DNA of 9,730 nucleotides from Candidatus Melainabacteria bacterium (lineage in GTDB: Bacteria > Cyanobacteriota > Vampirovibrionia > Obscuribacterales > Obscuribacteraceae). Where the stretch lies: the NCBI GenBank assembly GCA_003175915.1, contig PSRH01000011.1, forward strand, positions 1 to 9,730, written 5' to 3'. The position numbers were made by a program, and so were the translations under genes. The notes under the pieces are model-generated. The model saw nothing but the letters and a program-made list of their open reading frames with translations, searched no databases and was not told the DNA's origin. The stretch's first letter is position 1. Each line of letters starts with the position of its first letter. Positions 7,485 through 9,730 of the stretch are shown one piece after another.

Positions 7485-7522
7485 CCCATCGAGGGCTCAC
7501 CGGGCAACTAGTCCTCGATGGG
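7485..7522. repeat. 10-bp inverted repeat between pepP and the kinase gene
   Basis: CCCATCGAGG (7485-7494) and CCTCGATGGG (7513-7522) are exact reverse complements around an 18-base spacer. The element lies 38 bases past the pepP stop on the leftward strand. Neither side has a T tract. It could end or stabilise the pepP transcript (a Rho-dependent or processed end), or be a paired protein site upstream of the kinase gene. The remainder of the 169-bp gap shows no gene or convincing promoter. Confidence 0.5.
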
Positions 7523-7560
7523 CCAATTACTAGACAAAGCGGTCACGGCTACTCCCTAAC

Positions 7561-8988
7561 TTAAGCGGGGCGTTTACGCGCCGAGCGGGTTCTATAGGCT
7601 CGCGGCTCTTTATCGCTGCCCATCAATTGCTCGATCTCTTTTATCGTTTTTGGCACACCAGAAGAAAGAACTTCGCAACCATTTTTGGTGATCACCACAT
7701 CATCCTCGATGCGCACGCCAATGCCGCGGTATTTGTGCGGCAGTCGCTTGTCAGTCGGTTCAAAGTAGAGTGCCGGTTCAACGGTGAAGACCATGCCAGG
7801 TTTGAGCGGCAGGGTCTTCCCATACCGGCTTCTCGTACCAGTCGTCCATAAATCATGGACATCGAGTCCAAGCCAATGACTGGTACCGTGCATGAATAGG
7901 TCCATCAAGACAACTTGGGTAGATACCTTGCCATTGTGATTGGTTTTCTCCTGTGCTTTCGCCTCAGACTCCTTCGTCTTCATCTCCGGGCCAAGCACAC
8001 CATAGCGAATCAATCCTCTGCGAAAAACGCCGCTGGCAAGATCATGCAACTCGGCTAACGTTCTTCCTGGTTTTGCCGACTCAATCACAGACATTTGTGC
8101 TTCTAGAACTAACTCATAGATTTCTTGTTGAGCACGCGTGAAGGTGCCGTTCACGGGAAAAGTTCTGGTAACGTCCGAAGCGTAACCGGCGTATTCGCAG
8201 CCAGCATCGATAAGAACCAGATCACCGTCCTTCAAAATGGCAGAGTTCTCTACATAGTGGAGAGTGATGGCGTTCGCTCCACCAGCGACAATGCTTGCAT
8301 AAGCGGGAGAGCGCGCACCTTTCATAAGAAAGATTCTTTCCATCTCGGCCTGAATTTGATATTCGAACATTCCTGGGCGACAGATTTTCATGGCTAGACA
8401 GTGAGCTTCAGCGGATATGCTTCCGGCATAGCGCATCTGATCTACTTCTGCCTTGGATTTGACTATGCGCATTTCCCGGAGAATGTCATCTGGATTAAGC
8501 AGAGTGCGCGAAAGGCCAATCCATTCGTTACTGAACTGGTGATCGAATTCTTCATTGCGACCATACTTGTAATAAACATTGTCCGCTTTGGCGAGCAATT
8601 CTTTCAGCACAACTGGGAACTTATCAACCGTATGGGCTAGATCAGGGCCAAAGAAGCGTTTTGCCCCTTCATCGCCAAAGCGTTTTCCGGTCCAGATTTC
8701 GCGCGCCCTGTCCTTGGGCCGCACAAACATCATAAACTCAGGCATGCCTTTCAGATTGGTCAGGATCAATAGTGACTGTGGCTCAGGAAAATTGCTCAGG
8801 TAGAGCAAATCCGAGGACTGGCGATAGGGGAAATGCACATCGTTGCTTCTTACTTGCTCCGGATTGCTCACTATGATGGCCACACTGTTAGGAAGCAATT
8901 TCGAAATGAAGCGCTGCCGTCGTTCAGCGAACTCCTTCTTGTCCACAACAGGACCCTGGTTGGTTAATGTTTTCGATCCAATCTTCAT
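7561..8988 (-). CDS. pepP: Xaa-Pro aminopeptidase (aminopeptidase P, M24 family)
   Basis: This cytoplasmic metallopeptidase releases the N-terminal residue from peptides with proline in second position. From the ATG at 8988 it has 475 residues. An N-terminal creatinase/AMP_N domain (about 19-145, with a PYRQ-x-SD-x-x-YL signature) precedes a pita-bread M24 domain (about 177-455). The five expected metal ligands are present: D261 (LIDAG), D272 (SDVTR), H371 (HGTSHWLGLDVHD), E404 (VEPALY) and E428 (RIEDD); H367 and H378 match the conserved substrate-site histidines. D261 and D272 fall almost exactly where E. coli PepP has them, which supports this start, as does GAGG eight bases upstream. A GTG at 9033 would add 15 residues but lacks a ribosome site. 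Odd points are a charged insertion of about 20 residues at about 336-358 just before the HGTSH motif, and a basic C-terminal tail. It is probably the last gene of the mscL set. Confidence 0.96.
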   Translation of the reverse strand: MKIGSKTLTNQGPVVDKKEFAERRQRFISKLLPNSVAIIVSNPEQVRSNDVHFPYRQSSDLLYLSNFPEPQSLLILTNLKGMPEFMMFVRPKDRAREIWTGKRFGDEGAKRFFGPDLAHTVDKFPVVLKELLAKADNVYYKYGRNEEFDHQFSNEWIGLSRTLLNPDDILREMRIVKSKAEVDQMRYAGSISAEAHCLAMKICRPGMFEYQIQAEMERIFLMKGARSPAYASIVAGGANAITLHYVENSAILKDGDLVLIDAGCEYAGYASDVTRTFPVNGTFTRAQQEIYELVLEAQMSVIESAKPGRTLAELHDLASGVFRRGLIRYGVLGPEMKTKESEAKAQEKTNHNGKVSTQVVLMDLFMHGTSHWLGLDVHDLWTTGTRSRYGKTLPLKPGMVFTVEPALYFEPTDKRLPHKYRGIGVRIEDDVVITKNGCEVLSSGVPKTIKEIEQLMGSDKEPRAYRTRSARKRPA

Positions 8989-9109
8989 CAAGGCTTCCTC
9001 GCGCTTCCTTTTGATGTCTCCCTGCAGCTTCACTCTATGAACGATAATACCGCTTTGCCCTGGCGTTGTCGCCTATGAATTTGGCGCAGTAACCCTTTGC
9101 CCGAAAGCC

Positions 9110-9334
9110 CTACGAATTAAAGTATATGCTGACCGCGCCTGTGACGCGGTGCACCAGGCGAACGTCGTCTATTTCAAGCTCCTCGCCATACTCAAGCTCG
9201 GTGCGACCGCGCTCTTTCAGCATGCCTATCAGCAAATCTCGTTCGGCATCGCTTAATTCGATCCGCTTTTTATGATGATCGGCAGCGAGTTTCATCAAAT
9301 CCTGCGTGCTCAACTTTGGATCGATTTCGACCAT
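9110..9334 (-). CDS. Small charged protein of unknown function
   Basis: The product has 74 residues with no signal peptide or membrane segment. It is rich in Asp, Glu, Lys, Arg and Leu. Residues about 9-45 look like two helices (including an LSDAERDLLIGML stretch), followed by an acidic segment (about 46-57) and a short β-like end (VTGAVSIYF). I do not recognise a family. It lies 43 bp after mscL and 121 bp before the pepP ATG on the same strand, so it is probably co-transcribed. The ATG at 9334 follows an A-rich stretch without a clear Shine-Dalgarno, which weakens the start call; an internal ATG at codon 14 is an alternative. Its sensible composition and place between two real genes argue for coding. 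Confidence 0.65.
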   Translation of the reverse strand: MVEIDPKLSTQDLMKLAADHHKKRIELSDAERDLLIGMLKERGRTELEYGEELEIDDVRLVHRVTGAVSIYFNS

Positions 9335-9377
9335 TTTTTAATCATCTATATGCTGCTGAAGGCGTTCTCAGTGCAAG

Positions 9378-9707
9378 TCATTTCGGAGGCTCCGGTATCT
9401 CCTTCAGGAACGCCTTGGTTATGAGAAAGACAACAAAGGAGATGCAAACGAAATCAATGACAGCGCCTAAGAAGTGCCCATATTTGATAGCGTTCACGGT
9501 GATTTTGCCGGCCGCATCGGTCGAATGAGAGAGGACGATCTGGGCATCCCGCCAATCGCCGGCCGGTAAAATGACGGCGATAACCGGCATGAGCAGGTCA
9601 TCGACAACAGCAGACACTACCTTTCCGGTGGCAGCGCCGATGATCACACCGATTGCCAATGCCAGCGCGTTGCTTTTGGTAAGAAAATTCTTGAATTCTT
9701 GCAGCAT
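9378..9707 (-). CDS. mscL: Large-conductance mechanosensitive channel (MscL family)
   Basis: MscL is a homopentameric inner-membrane pore that opens under membrane tension and releases solutes during osmotic downshock. From the ATG at 9707 the product has 109 residues. It starts with the amphipathic N-terminal helix (EFKNF), then the pore-lining helix at about 12-42 with the family signature GVIIGAATGKVV and DDLLMP, a periplasmic loop (about 50-76) and a second helix (about 78-100). G20, G24, G28 and K29 match E. coli G22, G26, G30 and K31, while E. coli D18 and F29 are Ala and Thr here. It ends KEIPEPPK and lacks most of the C-terminal cytoplasmic helix of the 136-residue E. coli protein. 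The start is fixed by AAGGAG six bases upstream; an in-frame upstream GTG (9728) and an ATG (9722) are less likely. It heads the leftward mscL/unknown/pepP set. Confidence 0.93.
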   Translation of the reverse strand: MLQEFKNFLTKSNALALAIGVIIGAATGKVVSAVVDDLLMPVIAVILPAGDWRDAQIVLSHSTDAAGKITVNAIKYGHFLGAVIDFVCISFVVFLITKAFLKEIPEPPK

Positions 9708-9713
9708 CCATAG

Positions 9714-9719
9714 CTCCTT
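9714..9719 (-). promoter_or_regulatory. Ribosome binding site deciding the mscL start
   Basis: AAGGAG on the minus strand ends six bases before the ATG at 9707. This favours the MLQEF start over the longer frames reading through 9722 or 9728, and gives the N-terminal helix length usual for MscL. Confidence 0.8.
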
Positions 9720-9730
9720 CATGCCCACAC

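Noticed and set aside
7627..8803. Several rightward open frames of 62-90 codons across pepP
   Set aside because: They lie opposite a conserved enzyme with all catalytic residues intact and have no independent coding signs.
9062..9086. GGCG/CGCC/GGCG small stem options between the 74-codon gene and pepP
   Set aside because: The stems are only 4 bp with no T tract; this is not enough for a terminator or riboswitch call.

Overview
The window is a chromosomal stretch from a bacterium, with seven genes I accept as real. Two run rightwards (38-2948) and five run leftwards (9707 down to 2971). No rRNA, tRNA, CRISPR, transposase or phage gene is visible. The GC content looks balanced, and no part stands out as foreign. 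The mix of a repeat-rich helical protein, an exported TPR protein and a very large β-rich protein with many 'DGR' turns, next to ordinary MscL and PepP genes, reminds me of the non-photosynthetic sister lineages of Cyanobacteria (Obscuribacterales/Vampirovibrionia type). This is an impression from protein style, not a demonstrated assignment.

Left region, + strand: a soluble helical-repeat protein with six HEAT-like units (38-1306, possibly beginning before the window) overlaps by 23 bp a TPR protein with an N-terminal signal sequence (1284-2948). The overlap suggests co-transcription and translational coupling. Both are scaffold-type proteins, one apparently cytoplasmic and one exported.

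Middle region, - strand: the TPR gene converges on a 933-codon gene of unknown function (2971-5772), with a bulged stem-loop sitting over the junction. Upstream of that gene is a membrane-bound HAMP histidine kinase (5907-7391) with no adjacent response regulator. The 134-bp gap between the two holds a GC-rich hairpin followed by T6, but the T tract follows it only on the + strand, against the direction of both flanking genes. Together with a 16-bp perfect palindrome in the first codons, it brackets the strong ribosome binding site of the large gene.

Right region, - strand: a compact set of mscL (9378-9707), a 74-codon unknown (9110-9334) and pepP (7561-8988), the Xaa-Pro aminopeptidase, looks like one transcription unit. 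It is separated from the kinase by a 169-bp gap with a 10-bp perfect inverted repeat. The functions here are general: osmotic safety valve and proline-peptide turnover.

I see no clear new defence, mobile or biosynthetic system. The parts least explained by known families are the 933-residue protein with its unusual leader, and the coupled helical-repeat/TPR pair.
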